In this document: positions 36,656-48,800 of the stretch, in pieces
How the letters are laid out: each line of letters begins with the position of its first letter
Position numbering within the stretch: the stretch's first letter is position 1
Assembly (NCBI RefSeq): GCF_000142905.1
Contig: NW_013657670.1
Location: 20,065 to 84,064, forward strand
Length of the DNA stretch: 64,000 nt
Source of the DNA: Thecamonas trahens ATCC 50062
Lineage: Eukaryota > Apusozoa > Apusomonadida > Apusomonadidae
Reading direction: 5' to 3'
Notes under the pieces: generated by a model
What the model saw: the letters and a program-made list of their open reading frames with translations, nothing else
Told to the model about the DNA's origin: nothing
The model's database searches: none
Position numbers and translations under genes: made by a program

Positions 36656-37930
36656 CTACTGACGCTTGCCGCGACCGACGCGATGAAGGGTGGCAATGAC
36701 CTGGGCGGCGGCGCTCGGCAGGCTCGCCACGTTGTAGGCGAGGCCGTGCCTCGCGGCAAAGGCGGTGATCCGCGGCGCAATGCGCGGGTAGTTGTGGCGC
36801 GGCATGGCCGGGAACAGATGATGCTCGATCTGATAGTTGAGGTGGCCGGTGAACCAGTCGGCGACCGCACCTGGGCTGAGGTTCTGGGTGGCGTCAAACT
36901 GGGCGGCGACCCACGACTTGGGCGAAGCCTGCGACCGCATCGAGACGATGCCCATGGGAAAGTGGTTCATGGCCGTGACCCAGGTGAACCACATCGACTC
37001 CAGCACACGGACCGCAAAGTAGAGGCCCGCCGCGCCCCAGAACGTGTGCCCACTCCACCCCATGTGCACGCCCCAAAACCGCGGCAGGTATGAGAGACCG
37101 AGCACAAGATCGAGCCACAGCCCACGCTTGACGCAGTCGACGATGTTAGTGATGAGAAAGACGACAGTGGTGACCAGTGGTGGGCCAAGAAGCCACCAGT
37201 ACCAGCCCTGTGCAAAGGTGCCGGCCCAGCCCATCTCCTCCTCGGACATGACCTCGTCGAAGAGGAAGAGTGGCTCGTTGTGGACGTCCGGGTCGGCGTG
37301 CAGATGGTTTGGCTTGGCGTGATGTCGGTTGTGCCGTGACCGCCACCACGGCGACGACGCGCCTTTGAAGCCAGCCATCAGCACCTTGTGAGCCGCAATG
37401 TTCATCCATCGCGCCTTGAACACCGCCAAATGGCCAAAGTCGTGTTGCAGCCAGCCCGACTGGATCTGCGCCGTAGCAAGCACCGCCGCTGCCACCCAGA
37501 ACAGCACCCACGACCCGCTCATTGCCGCCATCGTCGAGAGCCACACACCGCCCATCTCCATCGCCACAATAATCGCCAGCTGGAGAAGAAAGAAGCCCGG
37601 CTCGGCGTCAAACATGCCTTCAGCAGCAAGCTCTCGACGAAGAGCGCGGAAGGAGGAGGTCACATCATCGTCGCCCTCAACCTCTACAGACTCGATTCGA
37701 CGAGGCGCCATCGTTCCAATCTCAAGCGCAGGCAGCATAGCGGTAGCCTTCCTGCCCGGATGAAATGCATCAAAGGCATCAGTGGCGTCTTGACCGAGGT
37801 AGTAGGTGAGGACCTTGCCGCCCGGATGGCGGGCAATGAACTCGCTCACATCGTACACTCTGCCGGAGATGGCCAGCAACTTGCCGCCCTTGCGCAGCTC
37901 GTCTTGGCTGTACACACGCTCGTCCTTCAT
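36656..37930 (-). CDS. Cytochrome b5-fused front-end fatty acid desaturase
   Basis: 424 residues from the ATG at 37930. The N-terminal cytochrome b5 domain (residues ~5-70) carries the haem motif RHPGG and the second ligand region FDAFHPG. The desaturase has three histidine boxes: QHDFGHLAVF, SRHNRHHAKPN and NYQIEHHLFPAMPRHN. The Q-I-E-H-H box with glutamine replacing the first His is diagnostic of delta-4/5/6/8 front-end desaturases. Membrane spans fall between the boxes. It acts at the ER on acyl chains in polyunsaturated fatty acid synthesis; regioselectivity cannot be told from sequence alone. A weak alternative is a sphingolipid delta-8 desaturase. The length is family-typical. Confidence 0.95.
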   Translation of the reverse strand: MKDERVYSQDELRKGGKLLAISGRVYDVSEFIARHPGGKVLTYYLGQDATDAFDAFHPGRKATAMLPALEIGTMAPRRIESVEVEGDDDVTSSFRALRRELAAEGMFDAEPGFFLLQLAIIVAMEMGGVWLSTMAAMSGSWVLFWVAAAVLATAQIQSGWLQHDFGHLAVFKARWMNIAAHKVLMAGFKGASSPWWRSRHNRHHAKPNHLHADPDVHNEPLFLFDEVMSEEEMGWAGTFAQGWYWWLLGPPLVTTVVFLITNIVDCVKRGLWLDLVLGLSYLPRFWGVHMGWSGHTFWGAAGLYFAVRVLESMWFTWVTAMNHFPMGIVSMRSQASPKSWVAAQFDATQNLSPGAVADWFTGHLNYQIEHHLFPAMPRHNYPRIAPRITAFAARHGLAYNVASLPSAAAQVIATLHRVGRGKRQ

Positions 37931-38057
37931 CTGTCTGTGGTGGAGGGGCGAGGGTGGGGGATGGTGGCGTAGAGTGGTGGGCTGGGGATGAGGTCATGCG
38001 TGTGGGCGGAGTTGCGGGGGGAGGAGGGGAGGGGAGCGTGGCAGGATTCGAGATGGG

Positions 38058-38180
38058 CGCGATGGCAATGGCGATGGCGATGGCGATAGTGATGGCGATG
38101 GCGATGGCAATGGCAATGGCGATAGCGATAGCGTTGGCGATGATGACAGTGATGGTGATAGCGATGGCGATGTTGAGCTG
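38058..38180. repeat. GATGGC-type hexanucleotide repeat
   Basis: About twenty imperfect six-base units (gatggc, aatggc, gatagc) in tandem in the divergent promoter region between the desaturase and RPC3. On the minus strand it reads as alternating Ala/Ile codons. It is simple-sequence DNA, not coding. Confidence 0.85.
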
Positions 38181-38354
38181 GTGGGCCTTTGCTGCGATCA
38201 GAGCCGACTGACATTGCACTTGCATCTGCTCCGCCTACCTTACTCCCGCTGCCTTTCACCTGCCTCACTCCTGGTCCGATCCGTATGACCGCGGGCAGGC
38301 CTTAACAAACCAGAAATAGCCAAGCTGTCCTCCTTGATCAAGGCCATGATCCAA

Positions 38355-38375
38355 CCCCCCCCCCCCCCCCCCCCC
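38355..38375. repeat. Poly-C tract (C21) upstream of RPC3
   Basis: Twenty-one C residues on the RPC3 coding strand, ending 108 bp before its ATG. The rest of the 37931-38483 spacer holds the hexanucleotide array and no gene. Confidence 0.9.
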
Positions 38376-38483
38376 TCCCCCCACATTGGCCATCGGGACT
38401 GGCACACCGCAAGATCACGACCGAGGGAGCCGAGGCCCCCAGACCACGCCACACTGCACTCGCTGTGAGGAGGTGTTCAGAGC

Positions 38484-40445
38484 ATGAACTTCCAATATGC
38501 TCTTGCCACCAACATTGTAGAGCATTTGTTCTCTGACACAGCTGTAGTACGTACCATCATTTCCCCTCTCCCGTCCACACCGCCACACCAGTCGTGTCGG
38601 GCCATGCCAGCCGTGTCGGCCATCGAAGCCACTCCCGCCAGCCCCTCCCCCCGCGCACACACACCGCTCACTCACACCACCGTCATCTCTCTCAACACAG
38701 TGCGTATATGACACGTTGGTGAAGCGGCAAGATCAGAGCCATGCTCAACTGGTGGCGACTACAAACTTGTCGTCGCCAGAGGTCTCGGCTGCTCTGGCCG
38801 ACCTCATTCCCTTTCGGCTTGTCGGCGTGCGGTATCCGGACAAGGCTGCCTCGCTCGAGCCCGGCGCTCCAAAGCAGGACAAGTCGTCATCTCGCAAAAA
38901 GAAGCCCATCACTTTTCGCGCCATCACAGCCATGCCCGAGCTCCTCCTCCTCCAGCCGCGGTTCGTCGATCTGGTCCGCCGTGCCTATGGCGAGGCCGCG
39001 GCACTGGCCCTTGATGCCTGGTTCCATCTCGGCCTTGTCCACGAGTCCGAGTTCATCTCCAGCCTCGCCACCCTCGCGCCGCACCTGCCCAAGTTTGCCG
39101 ACCCGGAGCTGATGGCCAAGATCGAGACTGGCTTTGCCAAGCTCCTTGGTCACAACCTCCTTGTCCACACCGGCCGCCCGATGCTCTTCACTCCGGACAT
39201 GCTCCCGCGCAAACCGACCAAGTCGCAGCAGGCTGCCGCCGCCGGCTCGCGCCGGTCCAACGCCAAACCACGCAAGGGTGCCGACGAAGACACTATCAAC
39301 CTCACTGGCGCCTCGGCCGGCCTCTCAGCCATGTTCAACGCTGTCATCGGCGGTAAGCGCAAGCGGTCGCCCACGCCGTCAGACTCGGACGATGACGATG
39401 ACGACGCATCCGCCGCGCCGGCCCAGGCTCCTGTCAAACGCAACCGCGTGACCGAGGCCGCAGGCGGCCCGACCGGGCCCTTCCCACCCGCGTGCCCTAC
39501 TCGTATGGCCCGTTCATCCAGCTCGAGGGCAAGCTTGTCGAGCCCAACTTTGACAAGCTCCTCAAGCTCCTCGAGTTTTCGCTCCTCGAGGCCCACTTTG
39601 TCGCTGTCGGCGGGCCTGTGGCCTCGTTTGTGTGGCAGGCGGCCCAGCCCGACATCACCACCATTGTGACCGAGACCAAGACGCTCAAGTTTGCGCCGCC
39701 CATTCCCAAGTCGCGCATCGACGACGTTGCGCTCGGCACATCCTACTCGGACGTCGAAGTTCGCATCGTCGAGGTCCTTGGCGACGACGGCGAGGTCGAG
39801 ACCCGCCGTGAGGCCGTGCCAGTTGAGAAAACCGTCGACGCTGCGCTGGTCGAAAAGACCCTCGTTCGCCTCCAGCTCCTCGACATCCGCTTTCTCCGCC
39901 GCTCCAACGCCACCGGCCAGTACATTCTCAGCTTTGACGCCGTCCGCAAGCACCTGCACGAGACCGCCACCCTCTCTATCATTCGCTCGCGCTACGGCCC
40001 GCTCGGCCTCCGCATCGTCTCGGTCCTCCGCGAGCAACAGCACGCCGAAGAGACGGCACTCACCCGCCTCGCCATGGCAAAGCCCAAGGAAGTCCGCCTC
40101 TACCTCAACATGCTCATCAAGGATGGCTTTGTCGTCTGCCGTCAGGTCCCGCGCAACTCGGAGTTCTCCTCCAACAAGTCGTTTTATCTCTTTTCCTACG
40201 ACCCGCGCCGGGCCCATCTCACCACCGCCGCCCTCGCCCGAAAGACCATGTCCAACATGCTCGTCCGCGCCAAGGCCGACACGGCCGCGCACGCCAAGCT
40301 CATCGACATGGTCCACGCCTTTGGCTCGCCAGACTCGCTCAATGACGAGGAGCGCGAGCGCTGGAGCGCCTTTGAGGCCAAGCGGAACAAGCTGTTTGAC
40401 GCTGCGCTCTCGAACCGCCACCTGCTCATGGTCCTTGATATATGA
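38484..40445 (+). CDS. RNA polymerase III subunit RPC3 (POLR3C/RPC82), 2 exons, one frameshift
   Basis: Exon 1 (38484-38546) encodes MNFQYALATNIVEHLFSDTA-V. Intron 38547-38700 begins GTACGT and ends CACAG. Exon 2 continues CVYDTLVKRQDQSHAQLVAT, LSSPEVSAALADLIPFRLV, aligning with the first winged helix of RPC3. A linker rich in Asp/Ser/Lys (KRKRSPTPSDSDDDDDD) is followed by VPYSYGPFIQLEGKLVEPNF and IRSRYGPLGLRIVSVLREQQ, then AMAKPKEVRLYLNMLIKDGF and SFYLFSYD, matching the last winged helices. The frame shifts near 39,470-39,495, where one missing C in a C run would restore 602 residues. Function: part of the RPC3/6/7 subcomplex, which interacts with TFIIIB for Pol III initiation at tRNA and 5S genes. 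Confidence 0.88.
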
Positions 40446-40474
40446 AAAGTGTAACAGCTCTCTACCCTTCCCCC

Positions 40475-41809
<1,335 letters not shown>

Positions 41810-41906
41810 TCAACCCAATCCAGCCATGCTTCTTCGCCCATCGATCAAACTCCCTATGATCGCATCTTCCTTCCTCCAATTGGCTACATCTGTCCTGTGC
41901 TCTTCA

Positions 41907-44900
41907 TCAACGACTCGGTGTGCTGTACGCCACGTGCCCAACAGCTCGGGCACGGTGCGGACAAGCGCCCGATGCCTCGACTACTAGGTCGAGTGCCTTG
42001 GCCAACTCGACTTTGGACGAGTCGCTGAACCCGCTCCAGTCGGCGATCCGCGCCATTCGACCACGTCCGAGCGCACCGAGAAAGACCCGCCACTCGTCGA
42101 GATCGGTGCTATTTGCCGACGGCCTCGCTCGCGGCGTGTTCGGAATGCCCACAATCCGGATGGTGAGGACGGCGTCGCCGGGAAAGTGCAGGCTCTGGGT
42201 CCGGATCTCGTCGCCTACCACCAGCGCCACATGCACCGCTTGTCCGCCATTCGCCACCGCTTCGCGCATGACATGCCGCCCGTCCGCCACAGCCCGTTTC
42301 ACGTTCCCGTCGCCATACCACCGGAGCGAGACGCAGACCGAGCCATCAAGCGCCGTCAACCACACCATACCGGCATCGTCGATTACGTGAAAGCGGTACC
42401 CGTCTGCCAGCGACAACACTGCGTGCTCATCCCCCAGCACCGCCGCCAGTAGATCATCCCGCGCCCGCGCCGCAGCCACAAGGCCCACCTTGAACACATC
42501 ACCGTCACCGTCGCCGCACGGAAACATGGTGCTGCCCGGCACGGCCGGACTCGTGGCAAACACCTCCGGCCACACGCCGCGGCCGGACCACGCTGCCACA
42601 TCGCGGGTGAGCTCGTCCAAGTCGACACGGGCCAGTCGCGGTGAGACCACAAAGCTCGGGGCAATCTTGTCCACTGGCACTTCCACGCCCTCGCCACTCG
42701 CTACATACGCCCGCAGTTGAATTTGCACCCCGCTTGCACCGAGTGTGTGCCACCGGGTGCACACTCGCCCGCCCGCCGCGACAACATGCACCAGCCCAAT
42801 CCGCCCGCTCGCCGAAACCTCGCCGCCGCCCTCGCTTCTGCGAACAAGCGAGACCCGCAACGCGCTGCCTGCCACGCCGCTCGCTCCGGCCCAGAGAGCA
42901 GCCAGTACATCTCGCCGAATCTCGAGCTCAAACGCCTCGTTGTAGCTCACCACCGGTTCGATTGGGCGCGCCACCGTCGAAAACGCAACGCCGTCGTACT
43001 CGATCACTGCATACTCTGCCGGTGCATTCTCTGGCGACAGCTGCATTTCGGCAAGTGCCCGCTTGACGTTCAGCAACGTCACTTGGAGCCGTAGGCCTCG
43101 CTGCCGCGCCACTTTTGTCTCCTCGCCGATCGACTCGAGCTCGTTCTCCACTGCAGCCATCTTGGGTACCGCCACCTCGGCCACACTTCGTCCGCCGTAG
43201 TGTCGCACCACCTTGCGGAGCGCAGCGCGCTCGACCTCGCTCACCACGTCCTCGAGTGGCGCGGGTGGGCTCGCGCACGCGGTTATCGCCACCAGCACAA
43301 GGCCTGCTACGTGCCGGATCACCTCTTGACCGGGCTCGGCAAGCGCTGCAGGCGTAACTGTGGCCAGTGGCCGCTTGACGGTCACGCCCCGGGCCTCCAG
43401 CCGCGCGTTGACCGAGCCCAGCAGGAGTGACAGGTTGTGCAGCGAAGCCACTGCCCGCTGCCCGCGCCGAGGCACCTTGGGCGTATCCAGCGCGAGTCTC
43501 AGCCCACGTGCATACGCGGGAAACGTGCTGCAGTACACTCCAGCGAGCACGGCTCCGTCAGCCAGCGCCGCCAGCGCCAGCCGCTGACTTCCGGGTCTGG
43601 CGCGCGACTTTCGACGCGGCGTGAGACCAGCCACCGCCGCCGCACCCTCCGCCGCCTTCATCTGCCGCACAAACCACGCCACGAGGTGCACGTCGACGGG
43701 CGTCGCCGACCGCACCTCGGCTTGTGTTGCCATCACCGAGTTGTCCGGATGCGAGAACGTCGCCGATAGTGTCACCGAGTTGGACAGCACCGACGAGTTC
43801 GAGACCGCGCTGGCCGCTGCAGCTGGCGACGACAGCATCAGCACCTCTTCGGGATACTGTGGGCTAGCTTGGCACGAGTCGATGCCGTCGTCGGTAGAGT
43901 CGTCGTCGGAAGAGCTCGAAAAGACGCCGACCTCCCACACATCGTCGCACGCTGCAGAGCTCGACTGGCTTGTCATCGACGAGAGATGCGAGGCACGAAT
44001 CTGGATCGGCGACACCATCGACGCATCAAGCCCGCGCATGTACACCAGTCGTCGCTTTGGTAGTGGCCGCGGCGGCGGCAGGACCGGTGCGCCATTCTCT
44101 CCAGCCGCGCGCCGTCGCAGCGTTTCAGCCACTACTGGATGAGCCACGACCGCGGCAAAGTGGTTGCACGACGCAGTGACAGCCACCAGCGTCCCCAACG
44201 CTGCCAGATGCAGCCGTGTCATTCCAGCATGTGCCGAGAGAATGACAATCTCGGCGTTACTAGTCCCCAGCACGAGCGCTCTGTCCGATGCCGCCATGGC
44301 CACAAACTCGGGCGTTTCGCTGCCGAGCACAACCCTGTACGGTGCGTCGAGCAGGGTTGATCCGGCCCGCTTGGCCATGGCCGCGCCAAGGACAAAGACA
44401 GCGCCGTCGGCCGCAAGCACTGCAGAGAACCCGTTGCCGGCGACGATGCTCGTTGCCCGGATCTGTGCGAGAGCCTCGACGCGGGTCGCCGATGCCACCA
44501 GCTTTCCGCTAAACCCGAGCTGCCCGTCACGCGCCTCACCCCAAGCATAAACCGCTCCGTCGGCGTTGCGAGCGAGAGAGTGGCTGTCGGAGACCGCAAG
44601 CTCCTCGATGTCTACCGGCTGCGGCAGTCCGGCCACGGCCCGTGGTGTCGTCCGGGCCTCGAGTACGCCAGCGCCCAGCTGACCATGCCATCCATCGCCC
44701 CATCCCAACACCACCCCAGCCAACGTCGCCACAAGCGCATGCCCCCGGCTCAGTGCCAGTGCTGTCACGGTGGCGCCAGCCTTGGTCAGCCGCGCATTGA
44801 CTCGTGCCAGAACGCCACCGGCTACCAGCGACTCGCGCGAACTGCTCTCGTCCAGCATGCTGGGCTCAGCCTCGATGCCACATACCACATGACGCACCTT

Positions 44901-45290
44901 TGCCGAAGACTCGCCCTCGTCAGCAGACTCGTCCACCATCACCATCAGCAGCTCCGAAGCAGCAGCAGAAGGTGAGGCAGCGATGAGAGCGAGGTGAGCG
45001 TGGGGATGCTCGCTAGCCAGCGGTACAGAGAGGCGAGCCGGCTCTGAAGCGAGCGGATGACGCGGCAGTTGACCAGCATAGCTCGCAGTGGAGACATTGT
45101 TATCCCAGCCGAGTACCACCGTAGCCGATGGCGTGGCTACCACCGACGGCACAGCATCGTTGGCTACTTTCGGTGGGCCGAGTTTGAAGCCACAGGCAGT
45201 TGGCGTGGACGTCTCCTCCAGCACACCCGTACAGAGCTGACCATACCATCCGGTACCCCACGAGTACACCGCATACCCAGTTGCATTCAT
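41907..45290 (-). CDS. RCC1-repeat protein with Hook/CH-like, coiled-coil and C2-like regions
   Basis: 1,127 residues from the ATG at 45290 (MNATGYAVYSWGTGWYGQLC), which begins directly in an RCC1 blade. Further blades: VVLGWGDGWHGQLGAGVLEA, AVYAWGEARDGQLGFSGKLV and FVLGAA, within residues ~1-340. A Ser/Pro linker follows. Residues ~480-650 (LALAALADGAVLAGVYCST, then LLLGSVNARLEARGV) have the outline of a Hook-type calponin-homology domain, and a coiled coil follows (VENELESIGEETKVARQRGL). A region resembling a C2 domain (EAFELEIRRDVLAAL) and a beta-rich C-terminal domain close the protein. RCC1 similarity is firm; the other domains are tentative. A cytoskeletal or trafficking adaptor is plausible. 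Frames upstream of 45290 are not conserved. Confidence 0.75.
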   Translation of the reverse strand: MNATGYAVYSWGTGWYGQLCTGVLEETSTPTACGFKLGPPKVANDAVPSVVATPSATVVLGWDNNVSTASYAGQLPRHPLASEPARLSVPLASEHPHAHLALIAASPSAAASELLMVMVDESADEGESSAKVRHVVCGIEAEPSMLDESSSRESLVAGGVLARVNARLTKAGATVTALALSRGHALVATLAGVVLGWGDGWHGQLGAGVLEARTTPRAVAGLPQPVDIEELAVSDSHSLARNADGAVYAWGEARDGQLGFSGKLVASATRVEALAQIRATSIVAGNGFSAVLAADGAVFVLGAAMAKRAGSTLLDAPYRVVLGSETPEFVAMAASDRALVLGTSNAEIVILSAHAGMTRLHLAALGTLVAVTASCNHFAAVVAHPVVAETLRRRAAGENGAPVLPPPRPLPKRRLVYMRGLDASMVSPIQIRASHLSSMTSQSSSAACDDVWEVGVFSSSSDDDSTDDGIDSCQASPQYPEEVLMLSSPAAAASAVSNSSVLSNSVTLSATFSHPDNSVMATQAEVRSATPVDVHLVAWFVRQMKAAEGAAAVAGLTPRRKSRARPGSQRLALAALADGAVLAGVYCSTFPAYARGLRLALDTPKVPRRGQRAVASLHNLSLLLGSVNARLEARGVTVKRPLATVTPAALAEPGQEVIRHVAGLVLVAITACASPPAPLEDVVSEVERAALRKVVRHYGGRSVAEVAVPKMAAVENELESIGEETKVARQRGLRLQVTLLNVKRALAEMQLSPENAPAEYAVIEYDGVAFSTVARPIEPVVSYNEAFELEIRRDVLAALWAGASGVAGSALRVSLVRRSEGGGEVSASGRIGLVHVVAAGGRVCTRWHTLGASGVQIQLRAYVASGEGVEVPVDKIAPSFVVSPRLARVDLDELTRDVAAWSGRGVWPEVFATSPAVPGSTMFPCGDGDGDVFKVGLVAAARARDDLLAAVLGDEHAVLSLADGYRFHVIDDAGMVWLTALDGSVCVSLRWYGDGNVKRAVADGRHVMREAVANGGQAVHVALVVGDEIRTQSLHFPGDAVLTIRIVGIPNTPRARPSANSTDLDEWRVFLGALGRGRMARIADWSGFSDSSKVELAKALDLVVEASGACPHRARAVGHVAYSTPSR

Positions 45291-45861
45291 CTCCTCGCCA
45301 CCAATCTCGCTCTTTCTCAAAGAGACGAGTGAGCGCTCTGCTCCTTGCCTCGCTCCCGCCCCTGCTCCCGCTCCCACTTCCCTTGCTGCGCCGGCGCCAA
45401 CGCGGCGAGCTGACCCGTCGCCCGACCCGAGCCGATCCCAGCCGATCTGATCCGATCTGCACCAGGTGAGAACGCAGACATAGTCGACACATTGGCAGAG
45501 AGCACCCGATCCGGCAGAGGCTTGCGCATCGAGTCGAGCGAGTCCGGATGAAGGTAGGCTCGCTCTGCCCACTCCTCACCACCGCAAACAGACACAGAGG
45601 TAAGCATGGTTGGACCCAATCTGATTGTACCTCGCGCATCAGATGGGTACGGGTGGAGGCAAGAACATCGACAATCGCTGTCACCACATCCATACCTGAC
45701 CATTGCCACCCATTGCCACGATCGAGTGGCACGAGGCCATGCCAGCAGCCTGACACACACGCGCCTCACGGGACAACCACCCAATCACTCGCAAAGCAAG
45801 CCACGAGACCAGCCACCTCGCTCACACTCGCCGCTTCATATAGGGCACCTAACATAGGGCT

Positions 45862-48800
45862 ATGGAGGAGAGCTCATTGTCTATAGCAGAACGACAAAAG
45901 CTCGAGGCTTCTGCGTTGCAGAGCATCTTTCCTGCTGAGTTTAGCTATGTCCATGAGCCGAATCACTTTCTCCTCCGACTCATTCCTCACGCAACGGATG
46001 ACCACGGTGGTGATGGGGATGGAAGCGATGGAGGTGGAGAGGTAGAGGATGGCGAGTCAGACATGTCGCGTGATGGTTACTATGCTGTTGCTGTGCTACG
46101 CGTCCGCTTTTCTTCCTCATATCCCTTTGAACTCCCGTATCTCAAGATCGAGCCCGAGATCGGCCTCACTGATGAAGTCCTTGTCGCTCTGCAGGAAGCC
46201 ATTGATGCCCGTGCTCCCGAAATGCTCGGCTCTGAGATGATTTACGACATTGTCGAGATTGCTCGCGAGATCGTTACCGAGCACAACGTCAAGCCGCTCT
46301 CGCTCCAGGAGGAGCGTCGTCGCCACGAGGCCGAGCTCAAGGAGGCTGCAGCCTTGGCCCGCAAGAACCGCGAGGCTGAGACTCGCCGCCGCGAGAATGC
46401 AGAGCGCGCCGAGCTGGACGAGCGCATCCGCTCCGAGCTAGTCGAGCGTAGGCGTGGCGGCGAGACGACGCCGCCAGCATCTGCGTCGACGTCGGCGCCG
46501 CCCACCCCGCGCGCTGCCCAGACGCCTGTCAGCAGGCCCACGCCCGCCGGCACACCGCCGGCTGGCAAGAGCTTTCAGATCGGCGCCCTTCTTGGAGTTG
46601 GTACCTTCGCCCAGGTCTATAAGGCGCTCAATACTGTGACCGGGACGCTGATGGCGCTGAAGCGCATCGCGCTTCGCGGCTCGACCAACCGCAAGATGAA
46701 CGAAATGATCGCCATTGTCCGCGAGATCGAGATTATGCAGGAGCTCCACCACCCCAACATTGTCCGCTACCTCGGTGTCGACACTGAGCCCGACGCTCTC
46801 ATCATCCTCATGGAGTACGTTTCAGGTGGCTCTATCGCCAAGCTCCTCGAGTCGTTCGGACCCTTCCAGGAGTCGATTATCCGCCTCTACACGCAGCAGC
46901 TTCTTGTCGGCCTCAACTTTCTGCACTCGCGCGGCTTTGTCCATCGCGACATCAAGGGCGCCAACGTGCTCCTCGACGACGGGGGCGTCATCAAGCTCTC
47001 CGACTTTGGCTGCTCTACCCGCATCGAGGAGCTTGTTCTCGCCCACAACCAAGGCGACATGCCATCCGTCCGCGGCACACCGGCGTGGATGGCACCGGAA
47101 ATGGTCCAGCAGATTGCGTATGACGCAAAAGTCGACATTTGGTCGGTCGGCTGCACCGTCATCGAGATGGCCACCGGCCAGCGGCCGTACAACACATGCT
47201 CCAACGCTCCCGCCACTTTTTTCAAGGTCATGCAGGACGCACCCGAGCTGCCGGCCTCGCTCTCGACACAAGGTCATGCCTTTCTCAGCAGGTGCTTTGT
47301 TCGCGATCCACCCACACGCCCCTCGGCTGCTGCGCTCCTCGACGACGCGTTTGTGGCGGCGGCAGGAAGGGTTGGCATTGACGAGTCTGCTGCGCATCGG
47401 CTTGTCGCTGCGCCCGAGCCTTCGCCCGGCTCCGAGTCACCGGTTGCTACCGCTTCCATGCGCCCTAGCTGGGGCGATGGTCGTCCTAGCTCGAGCGTGC
47501 CGCCGTCGCCGGCCGGCTCGCCGTCGCGCCCCTCAGTCATCATCCCGCCTCGTGACATAGTCCAGCCGCCGACCACTCCCTCGCCGGGCGTGGAGAGCAT
47601 ACCGCCAACCCCGTCATCAGCCTCGTCGCTCCTCAATGACAACCCGCTTACATCGGGTACTGCTGCTGGCTCGCGCTACCGCTCTGACTTTCAGGAGCTC
47701 GTCCTCCTTGGTTCGGGTGGCTTTGGCCAGGTCTGGAAAGTCCGCAACAACCTCGACGCCCGACTCTACGCCGTTAAGAAAGTGCTTCTTGACCCACACG
47801 ATGAAGCGCTCAAGAAGAAGATCGTCCGCGAGGTCATCACGCTCTCGCGCCTCCACCACCAGTACATTGTCCGCTACTACCAGGCGTGGATGGAGGACTC
47901 GGAGACGCCGATTGCCCGCAGCAGCTCGGCGGTGACGGCCGCCCGCGTCAAGCGCCGCCGCGCTGATGCCGCCCAGAAGTTGCTTGCCCGAACTCGTCGC
48001 CAGGTGCAGCCTGGCGACGACGCCGAGTACGAGTACGAGTCGGCGTACGAGTACGTGTACGAGGACCAGAACGGTGGAGCCGCAGCGGAGGCGGACAGGC
48101 CGATCGCGCCGACTGCGTCGCAATGCAGTGGCGCTTCTGGATGTGTTGGCAATGACAACACCGCTGCTACTCTCGCCAACAGCAATCACAACGACGACGA
48201 CGACGATGATGATGATGCTAATGACGCTGACCTCTTTGAGGCTCAGGCCATGCTCTCAATCGGCGGCAGGACCGGACGCCGCGACGGCCGGCGCTCGCAG
48301 ACGGTTTCGCGGGCCAACTCGCGAGCCAACTCGCGGTCGCGGTCGCGGTCGCAAGCGAGCGGACATGGTAGTGGCCACGTCACGTTCTCGCCCTATTCAC
48401 TCTGTCTCTACATCCAGATGGAGTTTTGTCCAAACCAGACGCTGCGGTCGCTCATTGCCAGCGAGTCACTCACCACTGACCGCATGTGGGTCATTGTCCG
48501 CCAGATCACCGAGGGCCTCGCATACCTGCACTCGCAGGGCATCATCCACCGCGACCTCAAGCCGTCGAACGTGTTTCTCGACAACGAGGGCGATGTCAAG
48601 CTCGGTGATTTCGGCCTCGCTACCCGGCAAATGGCTCCGGTAGTGGTGCAGGCGACAGCAGCCGACGCTGTGGATGCCGCAATGGGTGACGGAGTGTCGG
48701 CGGAAGTGCAGGACGAGCTGGCGCAGACCCAGGGCGTGGGCACGCCGTTCTACACAGCACCCGAGCTGGAGCACGGCCCGGTGGCCGAGGGTGAGGTCTA

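Noticed and set aside
38058-38225. Ala/Ile-rich repeat ORFs around the GATGGC array
   Set aside because: Simple-sequence DNA translated in several frames; no start context or domain.
39352-39470. GTAAGC...CAG intron in RPC3 to explain the frame change
   Set aside because: Phases do not match, and it would remove the acidic KRKRS linker that is typical of RPC3; a single missing base fits better.
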